DNA of 64,000 bases from Phycisphaerae bacterium (GTDB lineage Bacteria > Planctomycetota > Phycisphaerae > Sedimentisphaerales > Anaerobacaceae). Shown piece after piece: positions 48,330 to 57,869 of the stretch (the first letter of the stretch is position 1; each line of letters opens with the position of its first letter). The notes under the pieces were generated by a model, which had not been told where the DNA came from, ran no database searches, and was given only the letters and a program-made list of their open reading frames with translations. The DNA lies in NCBI GenBank assembly GCA_030615025.1, contig JAUXAB010000001.1, positions 62,001-126,000 on the forward strand. Reading direction: 5' to 3'. A program made the position numbers and the translations under genes.

Positions 48330-49631
48330 TTACGCTCGGCCGACACTGTGATATTCGATCCCCTGTTTCCTGACGTATGAAGGGTCATAGAGGTTTCTGC
48401 CATCGAAGATGACAGGTTTTTTCAGTTTGCTTGCAATGACATCGAAGTCGGGGTTCCGGAATTCCTGCCAGTCGGTGAAGATAACAAGGGCATCAGCGTT
48501 ATCGAGCGCGTCGTATCCGTTTTGAAAGGTCTCGATTTTGCCATCCAGGGCCTCCTGCGCCGATGAGGCTGCTTCAGGGTCGTAGGCTTTTATCTTCATC
48601 CTGGAATCGAGCAGCTTTTTTATGCAGTAAATTGCCGGCGATTCCCTGACATCATCGGTCTTTGCCTTAAATGCCAACCCCCAAACAGCTAATACAGTTT
48701 TGTTCTCTCGGCCGGCAAAATAATCCTTAATACGCTTTGTAAATCGCTCTTGTGCATTTATGTTTACCTGCTGTACCGACTTGGCTATGGCCATTTCAAC
48801 ACCGTGCTCAGAGCCGGTATGAATCAGCGCCCGAACATCCTTCGGGAAGCAGCTTCCGCCGAAGCCGACGCCGGGGAACAGAAAGGCCGGCCCAATCCGC
48901 GAGTCACTGCCAATGCCTCCTCTGACCTGTTCGACGTCTACACCGAGCTTTTCACACAGCGCCGAGACTTCATTCATAAACGAGATTCTCGTTGCCAGCA
49001 TCGTATTCGCCGCGTACTTTGTCATTTCAGCAGAACCGGGGTCCATAAATAATATCCGATTGCGCTTTCGCATAAACGGGCTGTACAACTGTTTCATAAT
49101 CTGTTTAACAGATGGATTAATTGTCCCGATGATTATCCTGTCGGGATACATAAAATCCTCGACGGCGGCACCTTCTTTCAAAAACTCCGGATTGCTGACA
49201 TAATCAAAGGGTATTTCCGTTTTGGATTTTATAATATCCGTTACCTTTTTATATGTACCTACCGGCACGGTGCTTTTTGTTGCAATAATTCGATAGTCGC
49301 TGAGGTTTTCGGCGATATCGGCGGCAACTGCAAGGACGGCTGATATATCGGCTGAGCCGTCGGCGTGAGAAGGTGTGCCGACTGCGAGAAAGATAATGAG
49401 CGAATTGTCCACCCCGAATTTCAATTCAGTTGTGAAGTGCAATCGGCCGAGCTTTTCGTTGTGTTTTATTATTTCGGTCAGACCCGGCTCATGGAAGGGG
49501 ATTACCCCATCTTTTAGACCGGCGATTTTCTCGCTATCATTATCCACGCATACAACATCGTTACCAGCCTCTGCCAAACACCCGGCCGTTACCAATCCGA
49601 CGTAACCAACCCCAACCACACAAATCTTCAT
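48330..49631 (-). CDS. ugd: UDP-glucose 6-dehydrogenase
   Basis: 433 residues. The NAD motif is CVVGVGYVGLVTAGCLAEAG, with central NPEFLKEGAAVEDFMYPDRI and the catalytic Cys in GVGFGGSCFPKDVRAL. The C-terminal domain contains VLAVWGLAFKAKTDDVRESPA. It oxidises UDP-glucose to UDP-glucuronate. It lies 25 bases upstream of the GHMP-kinase gene in the leftward sugar-nucleotide operon. Confidence 0.95.
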   Translation of the reverse strand: MKICVVGVGYVGLVTAGCLAEAGNDVVCVDNDSEKIAGLKDGVIPFHEPGLTEIIKHNEKLGRLHFTTELKFGVDNSLIIFLAVGTPSHADGSADISAVLAVAADIAENLSDYRIIATKSTVPVGTYKKVTDIIKSKTEIPFDYVSNPEFLKEGAAVEDFMYPDRIIIGTINPSVKQIMKQLYSPFMRKRNRILFMDPGSAEMTKYAANTMLATRISFMNEVSALCEKLGVDVEQVRGGIGSDSRIGPAFLFPGVGFGGSCFPKDVRALIHTGSEHGVEMAIAKSVQQVNINAQERFTKRIKDYFAGRENKTVLAVWGLAFKAKTDDVRESPAIYCIKKLLDSRMKIKAYDPEAASSAQEALDGKIETFQNGYDALDNADALVIFTDWQEFRNPDFDVIASKLKKPVIFDGRNLYDPSYVRKQGIEYHSVGRA

Positions 49632-49705
49632 CTACTATCTCCTGTTTTTCAGGTTCCCGTTACAAATGTGTCCTTTTTGTATTCTATTGCCCTGCGCAAG
49701 AGTTT

Positions 49706-50305
49706 CTAAGGGGATTCATCAAGCATCTCTATCATATCAACGTCTATCTCGACGCTTGCTGCCTGTCCAAGCATATCTATCTGTAAGACCAAACGTGTAA
49801 TGTTTTTTGTTTTAACGGGTTCTCCCGGACGCTCTTTTTTGCGTTTGGGGGCCCCGACGACAATGCCCTGTAAATCAGCTAACGGTCCTGCTATAACCCG
49901 GCATCGTTGGCCTACCTTGATGTACTTGTGCGGTGCGAGAGGAGCACCGGCTCGAAGAGCTTGCTCAATTTGCAATAGTTCATCAAGTAATCTCTGCTGG
50001 TCTTTTACTTCGATTATGTTCGCTATGCGATTGGTTCGCCACAGTTCAATCCGCTGGCTCTCGTCGCCACAAAAGAACAAATACCCGCCGAATAAGGGCA
50101 GCAGCGACCGTATCGTTCTGCGGTTTCGGCGCCGGACCCGCCAGCTCATTGGAAGAAAGTAACTAATATGTTTGCGAATCAAATCCTGGGCCAAGGCCTT
50201 TTCGTTTCTGCTTTTGGTGTGAGCAACCCCCCATAGACCGGCAAAATCACGGACCGATTCTACCTCCGGCCAAATGACAGGTGGATTTTCACTTGCTTTC
50301 AGCAA
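49706..50305 (-). CDS. NusG/RfaH-family specialised transcription factor
   Basis: 199 residues. The NGN domain shows WGVAHTKSRNEKALAQDLI and LLPLFGGYLFFCGDESQR. The C-terminal KOW domain contains KVGQRCRVIAGPLADLQGIVVG. NusG paralogues of this size at the head of polysaccharide clusters act as operon-specific antiterminators (RfaH, UpxY). Position directly upstream of ugd fits that role. Part of the region after the KOW motif (GAPKRKKERPG) carries a half palindrome of the GCGTTTGGGG family. Confidence 0.85.
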   Translation of the reverse strand: MLKASENPPVIWPEVESVRDFAGLWGVAHTKSRNEKALAQDLIRKHISYFLPMSWRVRRRNRRTIRSLLPLFGGYLFFCGDESQRIELWRTNRIANIIEVKDQQRLLDELLQIEQALRAGAPLAPHKYIKVGQRCRVIAGPLADLQGIVVGAPKRKKERPGEPVKTKNITRLVLQIDMLGQAASVEIDVDMIEMLDESP

Positions 50306-50476
50306 CTCTGTTCTCCTAATCTAATGGCCATCTTTAATCACGGTAATTAGTTTATCCCCTTAGAAATTCTTGTCAAGTGCGAGACAGATACCTTTGGCGT
50401 TTTATTTCTAACGGGGTTTAGATGTATATTGCCAAAAGGCAGAAGAATTGACTAATTTAGCATCGACTATTTTCGA

Positions 50477-50505
50477 TTGACGAGCGACAATTAATCGGAT
50501 ATTGT
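50477..50505 (+). promoter_or_regulatory. Sigma-70-type promoter of ATP-grasp/WecA-like pair
   Basis: TTGACG (50477-50482), 17 bases, TATTGT (50500-50505), about 54 bases before the ATG at 50559. The -10 matches 4 of 6. Confidence 0.45.
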
Positions 50506-50558
50506 ATTGTGTGCAAGATATGCTTCACGATTCACGAGATACAAATTAGGAACCAATA

Positions 50559-51545
50559 ATGACTAAATCACAATCTGTAGCGGCTAATTTGGCTGTTTTG
50601 TTCACCTGCATTGGCAGACGGGTCTCCTTGCTCAATAGCTTTCGCCGGGCAGCAAGACAACTGAAAGTAAACGCTTCGTTCTTCGGCACGGACACCACTG
50701 AGCTAAGTCCTGCCCTGCAATTATGTGATAAAGGCTTTTTGGTTAAGCCGGTAGCACATGCTGACTATACAAGTGAGCTGCTGTCTATTGTCAAACGTAA
50801 CCAGATAAAATTGCTTGTCCCCACTGTCGATCTGGACCTGAAAGTTCTGGCCCAGAACAAGCCAAAATTTGCCGCGATGGGCTGTTGTGTTCTCATCTCA
50901 GCTCCGGACGTAGTCGATATTTGTCAGGACAAGAGGAAAACGTATCGTTTTTTACTCAAAAATGGCTTTGATACCCCGGTTACTTTAAGTGTTCGCTCTG
51001 CGCTCTCGCAAAAGAAACTCAATTGGCCTTGCTTTCTAAAACCCTGGGATGGCTATGCCAGCAGAGGAAACGCTGTCGTGAACAATCGCAAAGAGCTGTT
51101 GTTCTTTGCCAAGAGGATACCAAACCCCATCTGTCAGGAATTTATCAAAGGTACCGAGCATACCTGCGATGTATACGTTGACTTTAGTATGAAAGTCCGT
51201 TGTGTCGTGCCGAGAAAGCGCATTGAAGTAAGGGCCGGCGAGGTGAGCAAAGGGCAGGTGGTAAAACACCCGGACATTATGAGCAAAGCTGCAAGATTGG
51301 TTGAAACACTCGGGGCCGGGCCAGGCGTTATAACTTTGCAATTGTTCCTGACACGCGATAATAGGGTCAAATTCATCGAGATAAATCCGCGATTCGGAGG
51401 CGGTGTCCCACTGGCAATAAAAGCAGGTGCCAACTTCCCAAAATGGATATTGCAAGGGGTGCTGGCTTCAAAAACAAACATCCGTTTCGACGGCTTCAAG
51501 GATAATCTAATTATGCTTCGCTACGATGACGAAGTCTGGCTGTAG
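50559..51545 (+). CDS. ATP-grasp (CarB-like) ligase
   Basis: 328 residues. The N-terminal part FTCIGRRVSLLNSFRRAARQL leads to the ATP-grasp fold: CFLKPWDGYASRGNAVV (ATP Lys), CQEFIKGTEHTCDVYVD, and VKFIEINPRFGGGVPLAI with metal-binding Glu/Asn. Similar proteins flank polysaccharide or cell-wall genes and ligate a carboxylate to an amine or thiol; the substrate is unknown. It precedes the WecA-like gene by 27 bases and is probably co-transcribed. Confidence 0.82.
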   Translation: MTKSQSVAANLAVLFTCIGRRVSLLNSFRRAARQLKVNASFFGTDTTELSPALQLCDKGFLVKPVAHADYTSELLSIVKRNQIKLLVPTVDLDLKVLAQNKPKFAAMGCCVLISAPDVVDICQDKRKTYRFLLKNGFDTPVTLSVRSALSQKKLNWPCFLKPWDGYASRGNAVVNNRKELLFFAKRIPNPICQEFIKGTEHTCDVYVDFSMKVRCVVPRKRIEVRAGEVSKGQVVKHPDIMSKAARLVETLGAGPGVITLQLFLTRDNRVKFIEINPRFGGGVPLAIKAGANFPKWILQGVLASKTNIRFDGFKDNLIMLRYDDEVWL

Positions 51546-51572
51546 AATCCTGTAAAAAGTTAGAGTTGAGAA

Positions 51573-52724
51573 ATGGCTTTAAGTCACTTAATTGGGCCGA
51601 ACCGGGACATCACCTGGGTAATTCAGTTTTGGCCGGTGCTGGTCTCGTCGTTTGTGTTCGCACTGGCAGCTACCTGGTTGTGCAAAAAGGTGGCCGTAAA
51701 ATTCAGAATCGTTGACAGGCCGGATGACCTGGTCAAGACACACAAGGAACCTATAGCATATCTCGGCGGAATCGGTATGCTCATCGGCCTGACAGTAGGC
51801 ATTGTGGCGGGCATCTACTGTTTGAGAAACGAAGAGTTTTTCAGCACAATGTTGAAATGGCTGCTCGGAATACTGGCCGGCGGTGCGATAGCATGTTTTG
51901 TGGGACTGACAGACGATATATTCGAGATAACGCCGGCCAAAAAAATCCTTGGCCAGGTTACCGCCGCCGTTATTCTGCTGTTGGTAGGTATCATGCCGGG
52001 ACTGCACTACGTTGCCGGCCCATTGCATTTGCCGATGCCACATAATCTCGAGGTGATTCTGGGCGCTGGGGTTGTGATATTCTTTGTACTTGGTGCAACA
52101 AATTCGTTAAATCTGCTCGACGGGCTTGATGGGCTTTGTGCCGGTGTAACGGCGGTTATAACTGTCGCTATGCTGCTGTTGGCAATTCACCTGGCAACCT
52201 GGGGTTACAGCGACGTAGGTGACCCTGTACGGATTATAATTTGTCTTGGGCTTGTAGGCGGCGTCTGTGGCTTCTTACCTTTCAACCGGCATCCGGCAAA
52301 GATATTTATGGGCGATGCCGGCAGTATGCTCCTGGGTTTTATGGTAGCTGCGCTGATGCTTTTATTTGCCGAGAAAGTCCCGCGATGGTGGATGGCTTCC
52401 ATAGTCGTCTTTGGCTTGCCTATTCTCGATACGGCCGTCGCACTTGTAAGGAGATTGCTCAATCACAGACCTTTGTTCGTTTCCGATCGCGGCCATATTT
52501 ACGACCAGATGATTGACAGAGGAATACCCCTGAAAAGGACCGTTGCTATTTGTTACGTGCTCGCCGGCGCCTATGCTGTGATTGGCCTGGTGATGAGCCA
52601 GATAAGAACATGGTATGCGGCTGGTGTGTATGTTTTTGTCTTTGTGGTCTCGGCTTTTGTTGTGTGGCGGAAAGGCTACTTGAAGATGGAAGGCCTGCGA
52701 GGGGCTATCCGCAGAAAGATTTGA
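51573..52724 (+). CDS. WecA/MraY-type undecaprenyl-phosphate sugar-1-phosphate transferase
   Basis: 383 residues with about 10-11 helices. Family motifs are DRPDDLVKTHKEPIAYLGG (loop), VGLTDDIFEITPAKK (catalytic Asp-Asp), NSLNLLDGLDGLCAGV, IFMGDAGSMLLGF and NHRPLFVSDRGHIYDQMI (His loop). It transfers a HexNAc-1-P or similar sugar phosphate to the lipid carrier, initiating a surface glycan. The exact sugar cannot be read from sequence. Confidence 0.92.
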   Translation: MALSHLIGPNRDITWVIQFWPVLVSSFVFALAATWLCKKVAVKFRIVDRPDDLVKTHKEPIAYLGGIGMLIGLTVGIVAGIYCLRNEEFFSTMLKWLLGILAGGAIACFVGLTDDIFEITPAKKILGQVTAAVILLLVGIMPGLHYVAGPLHLPMPHNLEVILGAGVVIFFVLGATNSLNLLDGLDGLCAGVTAVITVAMLLLAIHLATWGYSDVGDPVRIIICLGLVGGVCGFLPFNRHPAKIFMGDAGSMLLGFMVAALMLLFAEKVPRWWMASIVVFGLPILDTAVALVRRLLNHRPLFVSDRGHIYDQMIDRGIPLKRTVAICYVLAGAYAVIGLVMSQIRTWYAAGVYVFVFVVSAFVVWRKGYLKMEGLRGAIRRKI

Positions 52725-52744
52725 CAAATTTCACATCAATGAAC

Positions 52745-53521
52745 TTATGTCATCTGTCGTTTCTCAGCCGCGCAAAACAGGTTTGTTGATTCGAATAGCC
52801 TGCTATCAAGACTCTGAAGCTTGGCCAAAGCTCTATGTGCCGGTTTGAGCCATTTAAGAAAGTAACTTATATTTCCAGTCACTCGGCTGAAAAACCCCGT
52901 ACCATCAAAGTCAATTACGCTAAAACCCGTTTCTGTCAGCAACTTTTGCAGCTTGGGCCGACTGAAGTGCTCGTGCCAGCGTCTCCTTGTTGAAATATCT
53001 CCGATTAGGCCGTTCGGATTCGACACATACCGGTATTCATATTCTTCTGGCGAGTGTTTAAGACAGTAATACCACCGATGCAATCTCGGAAATCGAAACT
53101 TGAAATTCCCCATGTCTAAAAACGAGAACAGATGCCGGCCCGGTACCGTGACTATGAGTTTGCCTCCATGCTTAAGTACTCTGTTTAGCTCCGCCAGAAG
53201 CTCGGCCTGCTCATAAACGTGCTCAAGTACGTCCAAAATAGTTATTGAGTCGAACGCAGCATCATCGAATGGTAAGCTGCTCGCCTCGTGTATTTTTATA
53301 ATCTCCAGCTCCGGGAAAAGCTGCTGACCCTGCTTAACAGCTTCCTCAGATACATCAACGCCGACTAATCGTCCGCTCGTTTTGTCCTTTAGCTTATTTA
53401 GAAATACTCCTTTATTACAACCAAAGTCCAGATGTGCAGATGTCTGTGCAGGTACATATTCCCACGCAAAACACCAGCGATTATACCGATAAGGATTGTC
53501 CGGACTTATTTTGGTGTGCAT
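52745..53521 (-). CDS. Class I SAM-dependent methyltransferase
   Basis: 258 residues. Motif I is HLDFGCNKGVFLNKLKDK, the acidic residue is GRLVGVDVSEEAV, and post-motifs are FDSITILDVLEHVYEQAELL and LKHGGKLIVTVPG. It is a Methyltransf_11-like protein of the kind found in glycan clusters. It converges with the WecA-like gene (20-base gap). The substrate is not known. Confidence 0.85.
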   Translation of the reverse strand: MHTKISPDNPYRYNRWCFAWEYVPAQTSAHLDFGCNKGVFLNKLKDKTSGRLVGVDVSEEAVKQGQQLFPELEIIKIHEASSLPFDDAAFDSITILDVLEHVYEQAELLAELNRVLKHGGKLIVTVPGRHLFSFLDMGNFKFRFPRLHRWYYCLKHSPEEYEYRYVSNPNGLIGDISTRRRWHEHFSRPKLQKLLTETGFSVIDFDGTGFFSRVTGNISYFLKWLKPAHRALAKLQSLDSRLFESTNLFCAAEKRQMT

Positions 53522-53636
53522 ATTGGTTTTTTAACCATGGATTTCACGGAGAAATACGAGGGACGAGGGTCGTCCATCCTCCATCGTCTATCCTTTTCTG
53601 CGTAATCCGTGTAATCCTCGGTTTCTTTTATTTTAA

Positions 53637-55151
53637 CTATTCTGTCTGTTTTTCAACTACACGCCAGATGATGCCTGACGGTACAAAGCTGTATCGCTCG
53701 ATTAAAAAGTCCGGGCAATATCCATCAATTGGTGAGACCACATAAACAGCCCTCTCACCCAACAATTTCTCTATAGTCCGCTCATTGAATTCCGGCGAAC
53801 CTTCGCTGCTAATAAGGCCGGATATAATCTTGATGTCCCCGCGTCTTCCCCTAACCTCCTGAAAGTACAACAGTGGAGGCACTGTCGTGGTGTCGGCCCA
53901 GATTACTGCATTATCATCCACTGCGCTGAAGACTTCATTAGCAAATCGTTCCGGACTGCAGCTGCCTGTTCGCCACGGCCGCAAAAACCATATATACTCA
54001 TTGCGGTAGGCAATCTTCCTCTTTGTCGCAAGCCCAAACTGCATTTTTTCCGCTATAACAGGAGCGATGATATAAGTTGGAATCGGCAGCAGAGCAAGAA
54101 TAAAAACCAAGTAAGCCGCAATCTGCTGATTGGGCAGGCTAATAAGCAAATTAAAACCAACACCAATCAGGATAGCAGCCAGGCAATAAAAGGGTATGAA
54201 AAATGCGTATCTGTCCGGCACCGTATATCTAAAAGCAAATATAAAGAAAAGAACTAACAATGCCAGAAGGATATTTTTAAAACCGCGGCCCGGCGATACT
54301 TTCTTCAGCCCGTAGAGACCTGCAAAGAAGAATATGACGTTGGGCGTAGGGAAATTGTATGCCATAAGTATCAGATTCTCTTTGATAAGCTTAGCTGACA
54401 GACCTATGTTAAGAACACTACTTTGCCACCTGTTACCGAAAAGTGCTGAAGCTAAGGTAGCTGTAAAATCACCGGTTTGAACGATATTCTTTATAATGAG
54501 GTATTCGTAGGGGGCTGCACCGATGACCCATAGCCCGGCAATGACCCCGAGGTGCCTTAATCTAATTTGTTTTTGAACTAATAAAGCTGCCAGAAATGCT
54601 AAGTAGCAGACAAAGCCGATAGCAGCCCACATATGGGTGGCGATTGCCAGGCCGTTGAAAAGCCCCAGCAGATATAGCAAGACCACTCGTTTCGTTTTAA
54701 CGTATTGCAGCAGCATTAGCAATTCAGCTAATAGCAGTGCCGTATACAAAGTATAGTCTTCTGCAATTACAGCGTGCCGCCAGAATGTGTGTGAAAGCGC
54801 CAATGTAATAGCGGCGATTATCGCAGGCAAATTCTTCTTCAGCCACAATCGCAGCAGCAAAAATAGATTTGCAATAGTAAATGCTGCCGCAATCGCTGAA
54901 ATCAGATTTATCCTGTATGCAAATTCACCGACTGGTATATATTTTACGCCGATGCCGATGATATGATAGAGCGGATGTGAAAGGGCCAGGCCGAGTTTGC
55001 CCTCAATATCGTTGTGCCAGATTCGATATTGATACACTCCGCTGTCCTGCCAGAGCGGCCCCGGCGCGCAGGTCGCTACATAAAGCACAGCCGCCGCTAA
55101 AAGCACCGTAGTGTAACCGACTTTGATATTGCCAAAAATTGACGATTGCAT
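53637..55151 (-). CDS. DUF2723-type (GT-C) integral membrane protein
   Basis: 504 residues, about 11 membrane helices, then a short soluble tail. The N-terminal loop APGPLWQDSGVYQYRIWHND and GLALSHPLYHIIGIGVKYIP with TLALSHTFWRHAVIAEDYTL are typical of DUF2723/TMEM260-like proteins, which are O-mannosyltransferase relatives. It probably glycosylates lipids or proteins at the membrane. It lies 18 bases downstream of manA on the same strand. Confidence 0.78.
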   Translation of the reverse strand: MQSSIFGNIKVGYTTVLLAAAVLYVATCAPGPLWQDSGVYQYRIWHNDIEGKLGLALSHPLYHIIGIGVKYIPVGEFAYRINLISAIAAAFTIANLFLLLRLWLKKNLPAIIAAITLALSHTFWRHAVIAEDYTLYTALLLAELLMLLQYVKTKRVVLLYLLGLFNGLAIATHMWAAIGFVCYLAFLAALLVQKQIRLRHLGVIAGLWVIGAAPYEYLIIKNIVQTGDFTATLASALFGNRWQSSVLNIGLSAKLIKENLILMAYNFPTPNVIFFFAGLYGLKKVSPGRGFKNILLALLVLFFIFAFRYTVPDRYAFFIPFYCLAAILIGVGFNLLISLPNQQIAAYLVFILALLPIPTYIIAPVIAEKMQFGLATKRKIAYRNEYIWFLRPWRTGSCSPERFANEVFSAVDDNAVIWADTTTVPPLLYFQEVRGRRGDIKIISGLISSEGSPEFNERTIEKLLGERAVYVVSPIDGYCPDFLIERYSFVPSGIIWRVVEKQTE

Positions 55152-55169
55152 ATTTGATTTTACGATTGA

Positions 55170-56114
55170 TTAAATGGTTACTGTCAGGTACTGGGCATCA
55201 GCAGCGAACCGTATCGCTCCTTCGTAAGCAGCAGGGACAAGTAAAGTATCACCCGCCTTGAATTCGACGGGATTTCCTTGGGCTGACAGAATTGTTCCAA
55301 AACCGGTGAGAACAATCAGCGTTTTCATTTTGCCCGGCCAAAGTTGCAGCTCGCAGCCTTTCTGCTGCGTGCCTTTATCTACCTTGAAGTATTCACAATC
55401 TACCAGCCGGCCTGCCGTTGTTACCGAAAGCTCATCGCCGGACGCATCGAAGTGAATGCTTTCCAGTGCTTCTTCGATGTGCAGCTCTCTTGGTTTGCCG
55501 TTATCGTCAACTCTATTGAAGTCAAAGACCCGGTAGGTGGTATCTGATGGTGTTTGAATCTCAGCTATCAACAAACCTGCTCCGATACTGTGGGCGGTGC
55601 CGGCTGGAAGAAAATGGCACTGGCCGGCCTCAACAGCTACTTTTGCTAACAGCTCCGCAACGTCGCCTTTTTTTATAGCTTCGGCAAATTTATCTTTGCT
55701 TACGCCTTTTCTTAGCCCTTTATAAATTACCGCTCCCGGCGCAGCAGAAATAATATACCAGCACTCGGTTTTTGGTTCTCCTTTTCCTAATCGCTCGCAG
55801 GTCTGCTCATCGGGGTGGACCTGCACGCTCAGGATGTCCTCGGCGTCGAGGAGCTTAATTAGCAGCGGAAAAGGGCGCCAGACTTTTTCATCACCTGTTA
55901 TTTCTTTCGGGTGATTTTGAATTACCGAGCCAAGAGTTTGCCCGGCCAATTCGCCGTTTGAGATTACGGATTTGTCATCCGGCAAATCGGCCAACTCCCA
56001 GCTTTCGCCGATTTTCTTGCCGGCGGGTATGTCCTTACCGAATTCTCGCAGCTTCTGCCCGCCCCATATTCGCTGCTTGAATATCGGGCGAAATTTTAGC
56101 GGGTATGGTTTCAT
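55170..56114 (-). CDS. manA: Mannose-6-phosphate isomerase, class I
   Basis: 314 residues. FRPIFKQRIWGGQKLREFG opens the protein, the zinc site has LSVQVHPDEQTCERLGKGE and CWYIISAAPGA, and HFLPAGTAHSIGAGLLIAEIQ with FDFNRVDDNGKPRELHI closes the catalytic cupin. It interconverts Fru-6-P and Man-6-P for mannosylation precursors. It is followed by the DUF2723 protein, consistent with mannose use. Confidence 0.92.
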   Translation of the reverse strand: MKPYPLKFRPIFKQRIWGGQKLREFGKDIPAGKKIGESWELADLPDDKSVISNGELAGQTLGSVIQNHPKEITGDEKVWRPFPLLIKLLDAEDILSVQVHPDEQTCERLGKGEPKTECWYIISAAPGAVIYKGLRKGVSKDKFAEAIKKGDVAELLAKVAVEAGQCHFLPAGTAHSIGAGLLIAEIQTPSDTTYRVFDFNRVDDNGKPRELHIEEALESIHFDASGDELSVTTAGRLVDCEYFKVDKGTQQKGCELQLWPGKMKTLIVLTGFGTILSAQGNPVEFKAGDTLLVPAAYEGAIRFAADAQYLTVTI

Positions 56115-56189
56115 TGCGGATATCTTATCTTACCGCCGAGTGCTTGTCCACAAGCTGACTCGTGTTTTTGATGTGGGCTAAAATTTTGG

Positions 56190-56816
56190 TCAATGGTGCG
56201 AGTGCAACACATGCTCGCCCCTGACGAACAGAAGCGGAAATACTATGTCACTAACGCAGCAGGGCAGCCAGACGGCGATGAACAAAAAGATAAAAATCAC
56301 AATGCCCATAAGAACGGATATGCTGCTGTCCAAAGCCATAAGGATATGGAATGACGAAGCCCAGGTGCTCAGTAAAACGTGGCCTGCGTGGGGAAATTTT
56401 GTTTTCGGCCAGAACCAGGCAATCAAAACACCTAATATTGCAGCAGGATTGACTACGTACCAGCCCTCAATGAAACCTATATGAGAGTGGGCCTCAAGAC
56501 CCAACAAAATCTCGCCAACGTATGGAATCAGTGAATCGCTAACAGTGGCGATGCCGATTGAGCCGATATAACCGATTACCAAAACTACAAGGAAATTGGT
56601 CTTTCCGGCGTACAACTTGAACATTGAAGCGGTTACCATCGCACTTAATATCACGTGAGCGGGGTGAAATACGTAGAATAGCCCTTCGCTTGTCTGGTGC
56701 TCGATATTCCTAAACAGCACCATCAAAATGATGCCTGTCAAGGCGCCGAACAATGTAAACGGTGCATGGCTTTTCAGCTCCGCTGCTATATCTTTAATCT
56801 TTTCTCTCGATGACAT
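56190..56816 (-). CDS. Polytopic membrane protein with His-rich end, unknown
   Basis: 208 residues and about five to six hydrophobic segments (FTLFGALTGIILMVLF, HPAHVILSAMVTASMF, FLVVLVIGYIGSIGIATV, IVIFIFLFIAVWLPCCV). Scattered histidines (HPAH, EAHSHIG) and a terminal HVLHSHH could bind metal. No family recognised. Confidence 0.65.
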   Translation of the reverse strand: MSSREKIKDIAAELKSHAPFTLFGALTGIILMVLFRNIEHQTSEGLFYVFHPAHVILSAMVTASMFKLYAGKTNFLVVLVIGYIGSIGIATVSDSLIPYVGEILLGLEAHSHIGFIEGWYVVNPAAILGVLIAWFWPKTKFPHAGHVLLSTWASSFHILMALDSSISVLMGIVIFIFLFIAVWLPCCVSDIVFPLLFVRGEHVLHSHH

Positions 56817-57054
56817 TGTCAGCTTTACTTCTAAAAATTTATTACTAAGCCAGGGCTGTATCGATTGACCACTATATAATTTATAGGATTCGCGGGCGCA
56901 ATTATATATAAAGCTCCGCGCCTTGCAAAGGTTTTCTCTGCGGCGTATGCAAAAGCCGTTGCAGATTTTAGCTCAAGTGGGTAAATTAGGGCCTTTATTG
57001 AAGACAGCAGGCTTTTTGTCGGGAACGAACATTATGACTATAAAGGAGCAGACA

Positions 57055-57849
57055 ATGAAGAAGATAGTTGTGTTACTGTGCTTGGTGATTCTCACGGCTT
57101 GTGTGGGTTGCCAGAGCACTTCTGGTCCAAGTCGGCCGCTCATCGGAATTACGAGTGTTTATAAGGTAGATAAGGAAAACGATTCGGCTTCGACTTTGGT
57201 AAATTTCGCTTATGTAAAAGCAGTGGCCGAGAATGGCGGTGTCCCGGTGGTTCTGCCAAGCATCTCCGGCGAAAAGATTTTGCACCGATATGTGGAGGAG
57301 CTGGACGGTTTGGTGCTGGTGGGCGGTGCGGATATTCCGCCTTTGGCCTACGGCCGGCAGCCCCATGAAACAGTTAAAGTAATGCCCATGCAGCGGTACA
57401 ATTTTGAAAGAAGGTTGATCTCGTTATGGCTGGCCAGCGGCAAACCACTGTTGGGAGTCTGTCTGGGGATGCAGTTTACAAATGTGGTTGCAGGCGGCAC
57501 GCTCATCCAGGACATTCCTTCGCAAGTAGGTACGAAAGTAGTGCATCGCGGGAATAATGTATACCATTGGGTGGAGATTGAGCAGGACAGCTCCTTAGCA
57601 AAAATCCTGGGTGCCGGCGAGGCGTTTGTTTACTCGAATCATCACCAGGCGGTTAAGGACGTAGGTAAGGGTTTGAAAATTGTCGCCCGCAGCGACGACG
57701 GTGTTGTTGAGGCCCTGGAACGGGTCGATGGGAAGTTCGGCTTGTTTGTCCAGTGGCATCCGGAGGCGGGCAGCGACGTCCGGCAGCGAAATGCAATCTA
57801 CGGCGCCTTGGTTCGAGCGTGCGCTGTGCGAAATGAGAATTCTCCATAA
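57055..57849 (+). CDS. Lipoprotein glutamine amidotransferase (peptidase C26, PuuD-like)
   Basis: 264 residues from the ATG at 57055 (AAAGGAG upstream); the track start adds 44 residues without features. A lipoprotein signal is visible (VVLLCLVILTACVGC). The class I glutaminase fold has LDGLVLVGGADIPP, the nucleophile Cys in LLGVCLGMQFTNVVAG, and FVQWHPEAG for His/Glu. PuuD enzymes hydrolyse gamma-glutamyl-GABA in the cytoplasm, so an exported, lipid-anchored version is unusual and its substrate is uncertain. Confidence 0.82.
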   Translation: MKKIVVLLCLVILTACVGCQSTSGPSRPLIGITSVYKVDKENDSASTLVNFAYVKAVAENGGVPVVLPSISGEKILHRYVEELDGLVLVGGADIPPLAYGRQPHETVKVMPMQRYNFERRLISLWLASGKPLLGVCLGMQFTNVVAGGTLIQDIPSQVGTKVVHRGNNVYHWVEIEQDSSLAKILGAGEAFVYSNHHQAVKDVGKGLKIVARSDDGVVEALERVDGKFGLFVQWHPEAGSDVRQRNAIYGALVRACAVRNENSP

Positions 57850-57869
57850 TAAGGATGTGTAAAACGGAA

